NCBI GenBank assembly: GCA_002753135.1
Contig: PDZV01000005.1
Span: forward strand, 63,558-127,557
Reading direction: 5' to 3'
Source: Magnetococcales bacterium WMHbinv6
GTDB lineage: Bacteria > Pseudomonadota > Magnetococcia > Magnetococcales > Magnetaquicoccaceae
Length of the DNA stretch: 64,000 nucleotides
Position numbers and translations under genes: made by a program. Positions 54,965 through 64,000 of the stretch are shown one piece after another. The notes below the pieces were generated by a model. The model saw nothing but the letters and a program-made list of their open reading frames with translations, ran no database searches and was not told the origin of the DNA. Numbering within the stretch: the first letter of the stretch is position 1; each line of letters starts with the position of its first letter.

Positions 54965-55627
54965 TCATTCACTTTGTTCAACCGGCAATTTGGCAAGCTG
55001 CCACTCGGGAAATCCCTCTTCCAGGCGGTGCGCGATAAAACCGTGTTGCCGCAAACGGGCAACAGCCTCAAAGGATAAGACACAATAGGCACCACGACAA
55101 TAAGCAACCACCTCACGCCCTTCAGGCAACTCGTGCAGACGCCTCTCCAACTCCCGCAGCGGAATATTGAACGATTTGGGCAGATGACCGGCTGCATACT
55201 CCTCATGGGGGCGCACATCCAAAACCGTCACGGTTCCTTCCCGCATACGCTCCAACAACCGTTCTCGGGCAATAGGTTCCAGCGCATCCTTGGCCAGCAG
55301 ATAGTTGCGGACCAGATCTTCCACCTCGGCCAAATGACGCTCCGACAAACGACGGATTACCCCGAGCAAAGTGATAATTTCTGGATCGGATAAACGATAG
55401 TGGACATAGAGCCCTTCCTTGCGGGCCTGCACCAATCCCACCTGACGCAACTGCTGCAAATGTTTGGAAGTATTGGCGACAGACAATCCGGTCAACTGTG
55501 CCAAGACATCGACGCTGCGTTCCCCTTGGGCTAAAAACTCCAGAATTTCCAAACGATGCCCTTGCCCTACCGCTTTACCGATGCGGGCCAAATGGTCAAA
55601 CATCTCTCGCTTGAATTGACTCGACAT
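54965..55627 (-). CDS. ArsR-family regulator fused to a rhodanese domain
   Basis: A 220-residue cytosolic transcription regulator. Residues 8-90 form the ArsR winged helix (HRLEILEFLAQGERSVDVLA, recognition helix SVANTSKHLQQLRQVGLV, wing RKEGLYVHYRL). Residues about 115-215 form a rhodanese domain with LDVRPHEEYAAGHLPKSFNI and active loop CRGAYC (C177-C182). These two are the only cysteines in the protein, and the ELCVCD metal site of classic ArsR is missing (ERSVDVL instead). It therefore probably senses a sulfur species or redox state through the rhodanese cysteine rather than metals (inferred). ATG 55627 has AAGGAA at five bases; the longer frame upstream is rejected. Divergent from the lipoprotein hydrolase gene, a possible target. 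Confidence 0.9.
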   Translation of the reverse strand: MSSQFKREMFDHLARIGKAVGQGHRLEILEFLAQGERSVDVLAQLTGLSVANTSKHLQQLRQVGLVQARKEGLYVHYRLSDPEIITLLGVIRRLSERHLAEVEDLVRNYLLAKDALEPIARERLLERMREGTVTVLDVRPHEEYAAGHLPKSFNIPLRELERRLHELPEGREVVAYCRGAYCVLSFEAVARLRQHGFIAHRLEEGFPEWQLAKLPVEQSE

Positions 55628-55818
55628 CCCGTTCCTTTCACCTCGGCGTGCGGACTCCCAACCCTGTCTCTGGGCTGAGGGTGCATGTTCCCAAAAGCCT
55701 CGGGCCAAGGCAAGTACAAAATCCTTGAATAATTTTCTACCATTTGGTTGAATAAAAAACAGTGGCCAAAGACCAATGGCTGCCAATTCCGTTGCCTGCC
55801 GCACAAATCGAAGTGAAT

Positions 55819-56667
55819 ATGCCTGTTTTATTTTCCTTGCGAAAGCTGCACCTGCCAGTATGGCTGCTCTGTCAGTTCTTGAGCGCCTGTCATTCTCGCC
55901 ATGAACTGGCACACCAAGTAGCAGATTCGGCACAACTTGCAGCGCAGATCATCCAGACAACCCCCATTGCTGTGCAGAGTTTTGTCCGACTGACACCCGG
56001 TTATCCTCTGCTGACGGTCTATTTGGAAGGTGATGGATTGGCCTGGATTACCCCTACCCGACTGTCGGACGATCCCACGCCGAAGAATCCCCTGGCTTTG
56101 CTGTTGGCGGCACAGGACAGATCACCCAGTGTCGCCTACCTCGCTCGCCCCTGCCAGTATGTGCGCAAGGAGGTGGCAGACCCCTGTGCCCCACGCTATT
56201 GGAGCAATGCGCGCTACGCCCCGGAAGTGGTCGAAGCCCTTGCACAGGCCATCCGCCGACTGCTGCAACAAGCCGGGGCAACCCGCCTGCGTCTGGTAGG
56301 ATATTCGGGAGGAGGAACATTGGCACTCCTGCTGGCTCCCACTCTGCAACCGGAACACGTTGTCACCGTGGCTGCGGTATTGGATACCGAGGCATGGACC
56401 GGGCATCATCAACTCTCGCCACTCAATCTTTCCTTGAATCCGTCCAGCCGATTGGGCGAAATCACCCATATTCAACAAACCCATTGGCTGGGCGGTCAGG
56501 ATGCGGTGGTACCAAAGCAACTCAGCTACCAGGCGCTTTCTGCGCTTCCGCACCTGCGGCACCAGTCGTTGCGTGAGGTAGGCGCTTTCACGCACCACTG
56601 CTGCTGGAGTGACCATTGGCCCAGCCTGTTGCAACAGATGCAGTGGTATGCAGACGACGAGCGATAA
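55819..56667 (+). CDS. alpha/beta hydrolase, predicted lipoprotein
   Basis: A 282-residue serine hydrolase of the alpha/beta fold. The N-terminus LPVWLLCQFLSAC is a lipoprotein signal with lipobox LSAC and lipidated C24. The mature part has VYLEGDGLAW (oxyanion strand region), ARPCQYV and PRYWSNARYAPEVVEAL, the nucleophile elbow GYSGGG with S163, an aspartate in LGGQDAVVP and a histidine in AFTHHCCW. Substrate unknown; relatives are annotated only as alpha/beta hydrolases. The start at 55819 is chosen because it places the lipobox correctly; the ribosome site is weak. Divergent from the ArsR-rhodanese gene (about 190 bases between) and convergent with the NYN gene nine bases away. Confidence 0.75.
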   Translation: MPVLFSLRKLHLPVWLLCQFLSACHSRHELAHQVADSAQLAAQIIQTTPIAVQSFVRLTPGYPLLTVYLEGDGLAWITPTRLSDDPTPKNPLALLLAAQDRSPSVAYLARPCQYVRKEVADPCAPRYWSNARYAPEVVEALAQAIRRLLQQAGATRLRLVGYSGGGTLALLLAPTLQPEHVVTVAAVLDTEAWTGHHQLSPLNLSLNPSSRLGEITHIQQTHWLGGQDAVVPKQLSYQALSALPHLRHQSLREVGAFTHHCCWSDHWPSLLQQMQWYADDER

Positions 56668-56676
56668 CCGAGAAGA

Positions 56677-57264
56677 CTATCCCTGCAGAGAGTTGAAGAA
56701 AGAGGCCAGATCGATAAAATTGTTGACCGCTTTTTTCAGTTCTGGACTGATGGTTTGTTCGACGCTGGCCACCTCGACGCGAATGCCTTTGCGGCGCAGC
56801 TTTTTGGCCAGATAGGCAAAATCCTGATCGCCGGTAACCAGAACCACCACATCCGGTTTGACTTCAAAAGCGTATTCCATGGCATCCATGGCCATCAGCA
56901 CATCGACGTTGGCGGTATAGAGACGATCCCCTTTTTCGCTTTCGCCCCGTTCTTTGCCATACCATGCGACGGTCATAAATCCATTGAATTCGAGAAAATC
57001 CCGCCGTTTGATTTTTTTATCACGAGATGTTTTCCACTCCTGCGGCAAAAACTCCTCTTTCCATTGCGGTGGAAAGCCAATGTAAATGACCATTTCCACC
57101 AATATTCTGCCTTCTTCACGATTGGCCAGAAATTCACGCAGTTTCAAATAGTCCGGTTGTTTCCCCAAAATAGAAGCCGTATTGATAAAATTTGCATCAT
57201 CGACAAAAATCATAACACGCTGTTTAATGATTAACGAATTGCTCTCCACCACACCTTTGGCCAT
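56677..57264 (-). CDS. NYN-domain (LabA/DUF88-type) PIN-like nuclease
   Basis: A 195-residue cytosolic protein of the NYN/LabA group, a PIN-like fold with metal-dependent RNase potential. Acidic residues typical of the active site are visible: VMIFVDDANF (D22, D23), NVDVLMAMDAM and VTGDQDFAYLAKKLRRKGIRV. The insert ERGESEKGDRLYTANVDV is characteristic of the family. GAGGAG lies five bases before the ATG. Convergent with the hydrolase gene; the 251-base region upstream, shared with the divergent Sel1 gene, should hold both promoters but shows no strong consensus. Its RNA target is unknown. Confidence 0.85.
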   Translation of the reverse strand: MAKGVVESNSLIIKQRVMIFVDDANFINTASILGKQPDYLKLREFLANREEGRILVEMVIYIGFPPQWKEEFLPQEWKTSRDKKIKRRDFLEFNGFMTVAWYGKERGESEKGDRLYTANVDVLMAMDAMEYAFEVKPDVVVLVTGDQDFAYLAKKLRRKGIRVEVASVEQTISPELKKAVNNFIDLASFFNSLQG

Positions 57265-57515
57265 AAAAACTCCTCAAAAGTTGCAAATACTGCTCGATAA
57301 TAAAGTGGCGTCACCGTTGTCAGGGTAGCGGCAACAGGGTGCCGATGCAAGTTCTATCACAAATAAATCTCTACCGTTTTCTCGTGGCGTGCCACAAACA
57401 GCCGTAAAGGCGGAAAAGAAGTGCGTCCATTGCAATTTGGCTCAGAGTGCGCTTTAATGTGTCAGCTTTGCCAACACTCTGTTGATCGTCAACTTAACTA
57501 CGAATTGTCAAGGTC

Positions 57516-58070
57516 GTGAGCACCCCTCCTCCTGCTGAACCGACATCCGATGGCACAACTCTGCTGCAAGTTGCCAGCCAGGGTGGTATGCACGCTTTTT
57601 CGGAAGAGGATTATTACCAAACCTTGATCACCCTGGCCTCATGGGGTGATGCCAAGGCGCAGCACAATCTGGGCGCACTTTTTCTGGAAGGAGTTGAAAT
57701 TCAGCAGAATTACGCAGAAGCCTTCAAATGGCACTCCCTGGCTGCTGCGCAAGGGATGGCTTTGGCGCAACACGATTTGGCCACCCTCTATCTGGAAGGA
57801 TTGGGCGTGGAAGAGGATCCGGCACAAGCTGCACACTGGTTCCGTCTGGCCGCTGAACAAGGCGACGTCAAAGCGCAAAACAATCTGGCCATTCTCTATG
57901 CCACCGGACATGGGGTGGAACTGGATCTGCTGCAGGCTTACCTCTGGTTTACCAAAGCCATTCATGGCGGCATGTTTGAGGCGTTGGATAATCGGGACAT
58001 GGCCGAACAGGATATGTCGCCTGAACAGTTGGCAGAAGCCCGTCACCTCTCCGGCTCACTGGTTGGCTAA
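57516..58070 (+). CDS. Sel1-repeat (TPR-like) protein
   Basis: 184 residues with three Sel1-like alpha-helical repeats at about 40-150, each with the pattern AxxxLGxLFxxGxxxxxxxAEAFKWxxxAAxxG (AKAQHNLGALFLEGVEIQQN, LAQHDLATLYLEGLGVEED, VKAQNNLAILYATGHGVEL). Such repeats mediate protein-protein contacts. No signal peptide. The start GTG 57516 has AAGG only two bases away; an ATG at 57588 would shorten the protein by 24 disordered residues without harming the repeats. A GTTGA-TCG-TCAAC inverted repeat at 57481-57493 may be an operator. Partner unknown. Confidence 0.82.
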   Translation: MSTPPPAEPTSDGTTLLQVASQGGMHAFSEEDYYQTLITLASWGDAKAQHNLGALFLEGVEIQQNYAEAFKWHSLAAAQGMALAQHDLATLYLEGLGVEEDPAQAAHWFRLAAEQGDVKAQNNLAILYATGHGVELDLLQAYLWFTKAIHGGMFEALDNRDMAEQDMSPEQLAEARHLSGSLVG

Positions 58071-58157
58071 TAAGCCAGGCAAAAACAACATGGACATTTT
58101 ACCTGTCTACGTGCTGAAATGTTCCAAAACGTGTTGATCAATAGTTGAAAGCTGGTT

Positions 58158-59699
58158 TCACGGTCCGCCAAGCAAGATTCGCTGACCGACCGGCATGGTC
58201 GGCGCACTCTCATGTTGTTGCAAATAATCCATTACCACAGTAGAAAGCGGCTTTCCTGCCTCGGCAGAGACCAAAACCTGTCCCTCTTTGAGCATATGAA
58301 AACCGTCGCCGCCACGAGCCAGATAATCGTTGGTGGCCACTTTAATCCTGCGCGTGCCCTGCCGTTGCAAGGCCACGTTCTGCTCTCCCTGACGCAGCCA
58401 CACCTCCTGCACTCTTTCGCCTGGCGGCAATTGCGGATTGAAGCGAAAAGAGAAGCCGGCAATCTGCAAAAAACGACCAGCCCCTTTGCCATAGTGCGCA
58501 ACACCATGTTCCAACGCCTGCCAGAGATGCTCTGCACTGATTTCCAACAGAACAACGGTATTGCCGAAGGGGGACTCCTTGACAATGTCCCCGTAGGTGA
58601 GCGGGCTGCCTGCCGCATAGAGACGGTTGCCACGCAAAGAACCACCATTCAGTAAACTGACATCGGACTTATGCGCATGGCGCATGGCATCGGCAAAAAG
58701 ATTGCCCAGGGAACTCTCCTTTGCCCGCACGGTACTTTCGCGACTGTCCAGTTCCATGGCAGTCGTGGCCACCACGGTTTGCATACGGCTGCTCATACGC
58801 TGTTCAATGGCGTCTGCCATGGCCTGCACCGGTGGATGCGCCGGGACACGGAAGGTGGAGAGCCAGTGCAAATCGGTGAACAGACGGGGTTTGCCTTGGC
58901 TGTCGGCATCGGGACGTAATAAGGTCAATTCAACCACTGCCAACTGGCCACCGTCGGAGCTGGCTTTGATGATCTGGGTCGTACCGACCGTGTGCAGCGT
59001 GCCATCGTGATCGTGTCCACCCAATATCAGGTCGATGCCCGCCACTTGTCGGGCCAATGCTTCATCTTCGGCCAAGGTGAGATGGGTCAAGGCAATAATC
59101 AGATCGACACCTTGCTGTTGGAGAGCTGCCACCTGTTGGCGGGCCACCTCGATGGGATCGAGAAAGGTGACCTGCTGGCCCAGATTGGCCAATTCGGCAG
59201 TAAAGGGGGTAAGCAGACCAATAAAAGCCACACTGAGATCGCCAATCTGTTGGATGTGCCACTGCCGAGTGTGCGGCAACAGATCACCGTCAGCTGTACG
59301 CACATTGGCAGCCAGCCAGGGAAAGCGAGACCCCTGCAGCCGCTGCTGCAACGTTTCCAGTCCAAAATCAAATTCATGGTTGCCCAATACTGCCACATCC
59401 ACCCCCAGGGTGTTGCACAGAGTGATCATCTCTTTGCCCCGGGTCAGATAGGAGTAAACGGACGGAGAGAGCAGATCCCCTCCAAAGGTGAGCAGCGTAT
59501 CGGCATGCCGGTGCCGGTGCCGCTCGATCAAGGTCATCAGCGGGGCAAAGCCACCTCTCTCTCTTTGCGGATTGATTTCGTAGATGTCATTGAAATGCAT
59601 GATCGTCAGTCGATTGACCCGTTCGGCCCAGCCATCGGCAGCAATCAGCAACAGAATCCACACCATCAGCACAATCGGAAGGGGTTTTTGGCCTGGCAT
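58158..59699 (-). CDS. periplasmic 5'-nucleotidase / metallophosphatase (UshA-CpdB family)
   Basis: A 513-residue exported enzyme that hydrolyses nucleotides or related phosphoesters. A signal peptide (PIVLMVWILLLIAADGWAE) is followed by the metallophosphatase domain: MHFNDIYEI, GGDLLSPS, LGNHEFDFG, ALTHLTLAEDE and LILGGHDHDG supply the di-metal ligands. The C-terminal 5'-nucleotidase domain starts near residue 330 with SSLGNLFADAMRHAH, then LNGGSLRGNRLYAAG, LTYGDIVKESPFGNTVV and NDYLARGGDGFHML. Length is normal. The start is uncertain: a TTG at 59714 also fits, and no ribosome site is strong. Convergent with the Sel1 gene. Confidence 0.9.
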   Translation of the reverse strand: MPGQKPLPIVLMVWILLLIAADGWAERVNRLTIMHFNDIYEINPQRERGGFAPLMTLIERHRHRHADTLLTFGGDLLSPSVYSYLTRGKEMITLCNTLGVDVAVLGNHEFDFGLETLQQRLQGSRFPWLAANVRTADGDLLPHTRQWHIQQIGDLSVAFIGLLTPFTAELANLGQQVTFLDPIEVARQQVAALQQQGVDLIIALTHLTLAEDEALARQVAGIDLILGGHDHDGTLHTVGTTQIIKASSDGGQLAVVELTLLRPDADSQGKPRLFTDLHWLSTFRVPAHPPVQAMADAIEQRMSSRMQTVVATTAMELDSRESTVRAKESSLGNLFADAMRHAHKSDVSLLNGGSLRGNRLYAAGSPLTYGDIVKESPFGNTVVLLEISAEHLWQALEHGVAHYGKGAGRFLQIAGFSFRFNPQLPPGERVQEVWLRQGEQNVALQRQGTRRIKVATNDYLARGGDGFHMLKEGQVLVSAEAGKPLSTVVMDYLQQHESAPTMPVGQRILLGGP

Positions 59700-59776
59700 G
59701 TCACGCACAACCAACGGAGAAAACAGAATGAGCGGGAAATAAAAACAGTGGATTCACCACGTTTTTTCGGCGCAAA

Positions 59777-61309
59777 TTATACAACTTGCAACGCGCGAAA
59801 CAATGGAAATTTTTGTTCCATAAAGCTCTCTGCCATGGCAGTCAATTTCTGCACATGCTGCGCCCTGGAGGTGAGCATCTCCCCATGATCACCCGCCAAC
59901 CGTTGTCCTTGCTGGCTCAAGGACTGATCGGCAAACCCTGCCCAGCCCTCAGGCGTATGCTGGCCAAGGCGATAAGCGGCCAGAAACAACCTTTCAATTT
60001 TGCTGATGGCAACACCACCCCCGGTGACCGGTGAGGCCATAAAGCCAAAGGTATCACTCACCAACACCCAGTCCAACAGTCGACCGTTCAGCCTGTCGGT
60101 TGCCAGACGGGCCGCCTTGCTCTCCGCCTCACCCTGCGCTGGTTGCAGCGTGTTCATGGCCAGCAACTTGGCAACCGCTTCCCAGACCTGCTCAAAAGAG
60201 AAGCCCTGTTCACGCAACCGTTCTGACAATTCAGCCAGAGAACGGCTCTGATGGTCGGACAGCAACTGCAGAACCGGCTGCATGGCCGGCAGGGGCCTCC
60301 CCGCAGATTGCGCTGCCATGGCGAGAGCTTGCGCGTGAACAACGGTCAACACAACCCGTTGCCGGTGCAAAAGCGCATTTTTTTCGGCTTGTGGCAAAGT
60401 TCGGCTGCCCTTGACCCAATAATCGCGACGAAATTGTCGATTGACCATCAGATCCAGGGTTGTTTCCCGCAACGGCAAGTCGGCAATGCCATTTACGAAG
60501 GTAAGTTGCTCCGCCGTGAGATGATCCTGCTGTCTGTTGTCCGGGCCGTGGGCGGAACAGACATAGTGCAAACGCGAGGCAGAGAGCCATTCCGCCAGGC
60601 GCGAAAAGGGCATCGGTTGCCACTCCCGGTTGAAATATTCGTGGCTCAGATAGTGAATATTTTTGTTTTGCCGGATCGATTGCCACTTGCTCATCACCTG
60701 CGGATGGAACTCGCTGTAGGCTGGATGGCAAGCCAACAGTCGATCCGTAAAGGCCAGTGCCTGTTCAATCCGTTCCGACCGTTCCAGACCGGGTGCCGTC
60801 ATGCGCTGCTCGTAGAGATACAACAAATCGCGCATCGGCAACATGGTCACCCAGGCTGGCAAGGTGTAGTAACTGATGTATAACACCCCACCAACCCGCA
60901 ATTTGCGTTGCAGAAAATCAACGATCACCTGCCGATTTTCATCCGAGATCCAGGTCCAAACACCGTGCAGGGCGATAAAATCGAACTCAGGCAGATCTGT
61001 GCGTTGGCAAAACTGGGCAAAAGGCTGGTCATAGAGTTGGCAGGATAACGCCTCATTGGCCGCCAAAGTGCGGGCATGGACCACCTGGCTGGCGTTAAAA
61101 TCAGTACCATACCAAGAGGTGGCCGTAGCTGCTGCATGCATATTGATACTGACTCCCTGGCCAAAGCCCAACTCACAGGCAGTTGCAATCGCCGGAAAGG
61201 CGATTCCTGCCTGTAAAAAAGCCAAAGGAAGCCGCAGCGGATTCAATTCAGTGTAGTAACCAAGGTTGTAACCGATATCGGTCACATAACCAGCACTCCA
61301 ATCGGTCAT
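59777..61309 (-). CDS. class I SAM methyltransferase with C-terminal methyltransferase-regulatory domain
   Basis: A 510-residue cytosolic protein. The N-terminal half shows a SAM-binding fold: ATACELGFGQGVSINMHAAA (motif I), WYGTDFNASQV (motif II), FDFIALHGVWTWISDENRQ and LRVGGVLYISYYTLPAW. About residues 200-300 match the regulatory domain known from this family (YLSHEYFNREWQPMPFSRLAEWLSASRL), followed by winged-helix-like segments. ATG 61309 with GGAG at six bases is preferred over ATG 61321, which overlaps the chemoreceptor stop. Directly downstream of the chemoreceptor on the same strand, probably co-transcribed; a link to receptor signalling is possible, but nothing in the sequence makes it a CheR. 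Substrate unknown. Confidence 0.78.
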   Translation of the reverse strand: MTDWSAGYVTDIGYNLGYYTELNPLRLPLAFLQAGIAFPAIATACELGFGQGVSINMHAAATATSWYGTDFNASQVVHARTLAANEALSCQLYDQPFAQFCQRTDLPEFDFIALHGVWTWISDENRQVIVDFLQRKLRVGGVLYISYYTLPAWVTMLPMRDLLYLYEQRMTAPGLERSERIEQALAFTDRLLACHPAYSEFHPQVMSKWQSIRQNKNIHYLSHEYFNREWQPMPFSRLAEWLSASRLHYVCSAHGPDNRQQDHLTAEQLTFVNGIADLPLRETTLDLMVNRQFRRDYWVKGSRTLPQAEKNALLHRQRVVLTVVHAQALAMAAQSAGRPLPAMQPVLQLLSDHQSRSLAELSERLREQGFSFEQVWEAVAKLLAMNTLQPAQGEAESKAARLATDRLNGRLLDWVLVSDTFGFMASPVTGGGVAISKIERLFLAAYRLGQHTPEGWAGFADQSLSQQGQRLAGDHGEMLTSRAQHVQKLTAMAESFMEQKFPLFRALQVV

Positions 61310-61320
61310 GGAATACTCCA

Positions 61321-63081
61321 TCAGACTTTAAAGAAGCCGATACTCTCCTGCATGGTTCGCGCCTGCACGGCCAACGATTCGGCCACTTCCGACATTTCAC
61401 TGGTGGACAAAGCATTGGCTTGAATGACCTGATCCAACTGTTGAATCGCCTGATTGACCTGTTGTGCCCCTTGGCTCTGCTCTTCGGAGGCATCGGCAAT
61501 CTCTTGCACCAACTCGGCGGTGCGGCGAATATCCGGGACCAGGCGGGCCAGGGAGCTTCCTGCCTGTTCGGCGATGGTCACGCTGGCTTGGGAAAGGGTG
61601 GTAATTTCTCCTGCTGCCGTTTGGCTGCGCTCGGCCAACTTGCGCACCTCCATGGCCACCACGGCAAACCCTTTGCCATGCTCCCCGGCCCGGGCCGCCT
61701 CGATGGCGGCATTCAGGGCCAGCAGATTGGTCTGGCGGGCAATCTCTTCGATGATCACAATGCGGCTGGCGATCTGTTTCATCGCCTCCACCGCCTGTTT
61801 GACCGATTCACCGGTTTGGCCGGCCTCTTTGGCCGCTTTGGCGGCCAGTTCTCGTGTGGTATTGGCGTTGCTGGCATTGTTTTGAATGTTGGCGGCCATC
61901 TGTTCCATGGCAGCGGATGTCTCTTCGACTGAAGCCGCCTGTTTTTGTCCGCCATCAGAAACATGACGGGCACTTTCATTAACCTGTTCGCAATCATCCA
62001 CCACCGAGTCAGCCACCCCCTGAATGGTGCTGACCGTCTGCCGTAAGTGGCCCACCATGCGCCGCATCGAACCGTATATGCTGCGTTCCCGTTTACAATC
62101 GACCGTGAACTGGACCGAAAGATCTCCCTGGGTGACATTGTTGACGATGGCCACCACATCCCCAATTTCGGTCATCTCACAGCCAATCTGGTTCATCAGA
62201 TCCCGGTTGACATAGGTAACGAAACTCAAGGTGCTTACCACAATGGTCGGCACCAGAACCGCATAAAGAATCAACTGTGTGTGCGACTGTGAGGCCAGGC
62301 CACCGGCCAGAGAGGCCAACTCTTCGCCCAATTTTTCTTCCACTTTTTTCATCTGGTTGATCCGCTCGGTGCTGGCGGCAAACCAACTGTTTGGTTCAAT
62401 TGCAAATCCACCCGTACCTGCCTTCTCGAAAGCAATCTGGCGCATACGATCCACCTCCGCCACCGCATTGACCGCCATATGCTCTTTGAAGACGGCCTGC
62501 ATTTTTGGGGTAGCCAGCGAAAGGAAGATGTTCAGAAAAGCGGTCTGCTCACCAGCCAACGAACCAAAACGTTGCAGGATACCTGGCCCAAATTTATCCT
62601 GGGCAAAGGTGTTGGTCAGGGTTGCCCGTTCCAAACCAGCCCGCTCTTTGCCCAGCATCAGATTGACATAGGCCGTGGTCCGGGCAGCAGTTTCCGCATC
62701 TGCCGCCAATTCGGTCATCTCGCGCACAACGTTGATCAAGCCTTCGATGGTGGTGGTATAATATTTCAACACCTCCGGTGCAGCGACAGCCAGGGCATCC
62801 ACCTTGCTGCGCCAGTCGTTCAACTGGGTCAATCCCTGTCTGCCATCGCCAACCCGCCCGGCAAAACGACTGCCAAAAGCAGCCACATCCAAGCGTTGGA
62901 TACCAGCAAGCCACTCTTGCAGAAAACGGTCGGAAAGTTCGCGCTGTTTGGGCAACTCTGCCTTGAACTTGTTGCCTTTGCTGCCAATAAAGCCGGAGGT
63001 CATGCCCCGCTCTTTCTGCAGTTCATGCACCAAACCGCCTGTTTGACTGACCAGCGTGGTCAGGCTGGACATTGCCTCCAT
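61321..63081 (-). CDS. methyl-accepting chemotaxis protein with NIT (nitrate/nitrite-type) sensor, N-terminus interrupted
   Basis: 586 residues as an uninterrupted frame. About residues 1-250 form a NIT sensor ([73 protein letters not shown]). One membrane span ([21 protein letters not shown]), a HAMP region and the signalling hairpin [32 protein letters not shown] follow. There is no CheR/CheB pentapeptide. The first transmembrane helix that should put the NIT domain in the periplasm is missing from this frame; it is encoded in frame just upstream (63127-63195), separated by one TGA. The visible ATG at 63081 has no good ribosome site. So this is a recent nonsense mutant, a sequencing error or a TGA-readthrough case. 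Confidence 0.85.
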   Translation of the reverse strand: MEAMSSLTTLVSQTGGLVHELQKERGMTSGFIGSKGNKFKAELPKQRELSDRFLQEWLAGIQRLDVAAFGSRFAGRVGDGRQGLTQLNDWRSKVDALAVAAPEVLKYYTTTIEGLINVVREMTELAADAETAARTTAYVNLMLGKERAGLERATLTNTFAQDKFGPGILQRFGSLAGEQTAFLNIFLSLATPKMQAVFKEHMAVNAVAEVDRMRQIAFEKAGTGGFAIEPNSWFAASTERINQMKKVEEKLGEELASLAGGLASQSHTQLILYAVLVPTIVVSTLSFVTYVNRDLMNQIGCEMTEIGDVVAIVNNVTQGDLSVQFTVDCKRERSIYGSMRRMVGHLRQTVSTIQGVADSVVDDCEQVNESARHVSDGGQKQAASVEETSAAMEQMAANIQNNASNANTTRELAAKAAKEAGQTGESVKQAVEAMKQIASRIVIIEEIARQTNLLALNAAIEAARAGEHGKGFAVVAMEVRKLAERSQTAAGEITTLSQASVTIAEQAGSSLARLVPDIRRTAELVQEIADASEEQSQGAQQVNQAIQQLDQVIQANALSTSEMSEVAESLAVQARTMQESIGFFKV

Positions 63082-63126
63082 GCGCTTGCGCAGATCATAT
63101 TTGCTCCAGATGATCTCTCCCCCCCT

Positions 63127-63195
63127 TCAAATCAGACTGAACAACGGGAAAAACAGCATCAAGGCCAATTTGGTTCGCAACCGCATTCGTCTCAT
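63127..63195 (-). pseudogene. detached N-terminal transmembrane segment of the chemoreceptor, ending in in-frame TGA
   Basis: ATG 63195 follows GGAGGAGGGG at about eight bases, the best ribosome site here, and reads MRRMRLRTKLALMLFFPLFS then L-I-TGA. The stop is codon 23 (63127-63129). Beyond it the same frame continues through [18 protein letters not shown] into the NIT domain, with a run of seven G just after the stop. The segment is exactly the positively charged start and first membrane helix expected for this receptor. A single TGG-to-TGA change would explain it. Confidence 0.7.
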
Positions 63196-63280
63196 TGTAT
63201 CCCCTCCTCCGTGAATGATTCTCTTCCGCAATTTGATAACGAATTACAACGAAAATTCGCCATTTATTTTTTATAGCAGA

Positions 63281-64000
63281 TCACCCTTTCCCCTCGAAGG
63301 AAAAAACCATCTCCCCAGCCATTTTTTTTAACTGAGTCCGATCAATCTTACCATTGGCAAGCAAGGGCATTTGTGGCAGATGAATCCAATGGTGCGGATG
63401 TTTATAACGAGCCAACAACGGTTGCAAATAGTGACGTATTTCTTCCAACTTTAACAAATGGGAACCGGTATAAAATGCCAACCCCACTTCATGCCATTTT
63501 GCATCCGGCACACCGACCACTACCGCCTGTACAATTTGCGGATGGCGATTAAGGGCCTTTTCCACCTCACCGGGATAGACATTTTCGCCACCGGAGATGT
63601 ACATCTCCTTTTTGCGTCCCACGACATAAAAATAACCCTCTTCATCCACGCGCACCAAATCGCCGGTGGCAAAAAAGTCGTCGCGCAGGCAAGAGGCAAA
63701 CAACGCCTCCTGCCGCCAATAACCGGCACAACGATGCGGACCACGCAACCACAATTCACCGACTTGGTTTACGCCGACCTCCTGCCCCTCGCCATCCACC
63801 ACCCGCGTTTGGCTGTGTGCCATCGGTTTGCCGATCGAATCGGGATGGTGGAAGGCAGCGCTGGTCTCCAGCAAAAAACAGTTGGGGCCAACTTCTGTCA
63901 AACCAAAGCCTTGTTTGAAAGGGACGCCGCGTCGGTGGTAGCCCTGGATCAAACCCAGCGGCAGCGGTGCCCCGCCGGAGAGGAAAAAACGGATGGCGGA
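63281..64000 (-). CDS. AMP-forming acyl-CoA synthetase/ligase, C-terminal part (runs off window)
   Basis: 240 codons visible; the frame stays open through the window edge, so the start lies outside. The adenylate-forming superfamily motifs are present in order: FFLSGGAPLPLGLI, GFGLTEVGPNCF (A5, Y/FGxTE), ELWLRGPHRCAGYW, GDLVRVDEEGYFYVVGRKKEMYISGGENVYPGEVE (A7-A8 hinge), VVGVPDAKWHEVGLAF, and near the end NGKIDRTQLKKM with the A10 catalytic lysine. This activates a carboxylic acid as acyl-AMP and probably transfers it to CoA. The chain-length preference cannot be read from this part. It lies 85 bases upstream of the chemoreceptor start region on the same strand. Confidence 0.9.
   Translation of the reverse strand, partial: SAIRFFLSGGAPLPLGLIQGYHRRGVPFKQGFGLTEVGPNCFLLETSAAFHHPDSIGKPMAHSQTRVVDGEGQEVGVNQVGELWLRGPHRCAGYWRQEALFASCLRDDFFATGDLVRVDEEGYFYVVGRKKEMYISGGENVYPGEVEKALNRHPQIVQAVVVGVPDAKWHEVGLAFYTGSHLLKLEEIRHYLQPLLARYKHPHHWIHLPQMPLLANGKIDRTQLKKMAGEMVFSFEGKG

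Overview
The window comes from a Gram-negative, moderately GC-rich bacterium. It encodes outer-membrane pores (TpsB, TolC type), lipoprotein and Sec signal peptides, a chemoreceptor and PilZ signalling. The gene mix (H-NOX, nitrate/nitrite-type chemoreceptor, giant surface proteins) suits a motile aquatic proteobacterium, possibly one related to the Magnetococcales, but nothing in the sequence fixes the lineage. I see no rRNA, tRNA, CRISPR array, insertion sequence or phage gene.

Layout. 1-9760 is ordinary chromosome: a truncated c-type cytochrome, a ketopantoate reductase, a 51-aa membrane protein, an H-NOX/PilZ fusion, thioredoxin reductase, a methyltransferase, ModA and ModB of a molybdate transporter (no ModC), a split membrane-protein/spermidine-synthase pair, two small unknown proteins and a HAD phosphatase.

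9842-53672 is about 44 kb on the minus strand and looks like one dedicated surface-protein export locus. In transcription order: an AMIN-TolC outer-membrane factor (957 aa); a 7218-aa giant with an LEPR-xLL N-terminus, DUF4347, RTX-like and VCBS/cadherin-like repeats; a GAF-HlyD protein; a PqqD-like/M50 protease/HlyD fusion; a shortened SecA-like ATPase; a small HlyD adaptor; a TpsB pore with three POTRA-like domains; and a 3359-aa TpsA adhesin. From the giant to TpsA the genes are separated by at most 17 bases or overlap by 4. There is no ABC ATPase, so the SecA paralogue is the only visible energy source. My working model is that the giant is exported by a type I-like envelope bridge energised by this SecA, with the PqqD-like domain as a candidate reader of its unusual N-terminus. 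This is inference.

54395-64000 returns to single genes: an 86-aa unknown, an ArsR-rhodanese regulator, a lipoprotein-like alpha/beta hydrolase, a NYN-domain protein, a Sel1-repeat protein, a periplasmic 5'-nucleotidase, a SAM methyltransferase, a nitrate/nitrite-type chemoreceptor whose start region carries an in-frame TGA, and the C-terminal part of an acyl-CoA synthetase that runs off the window.
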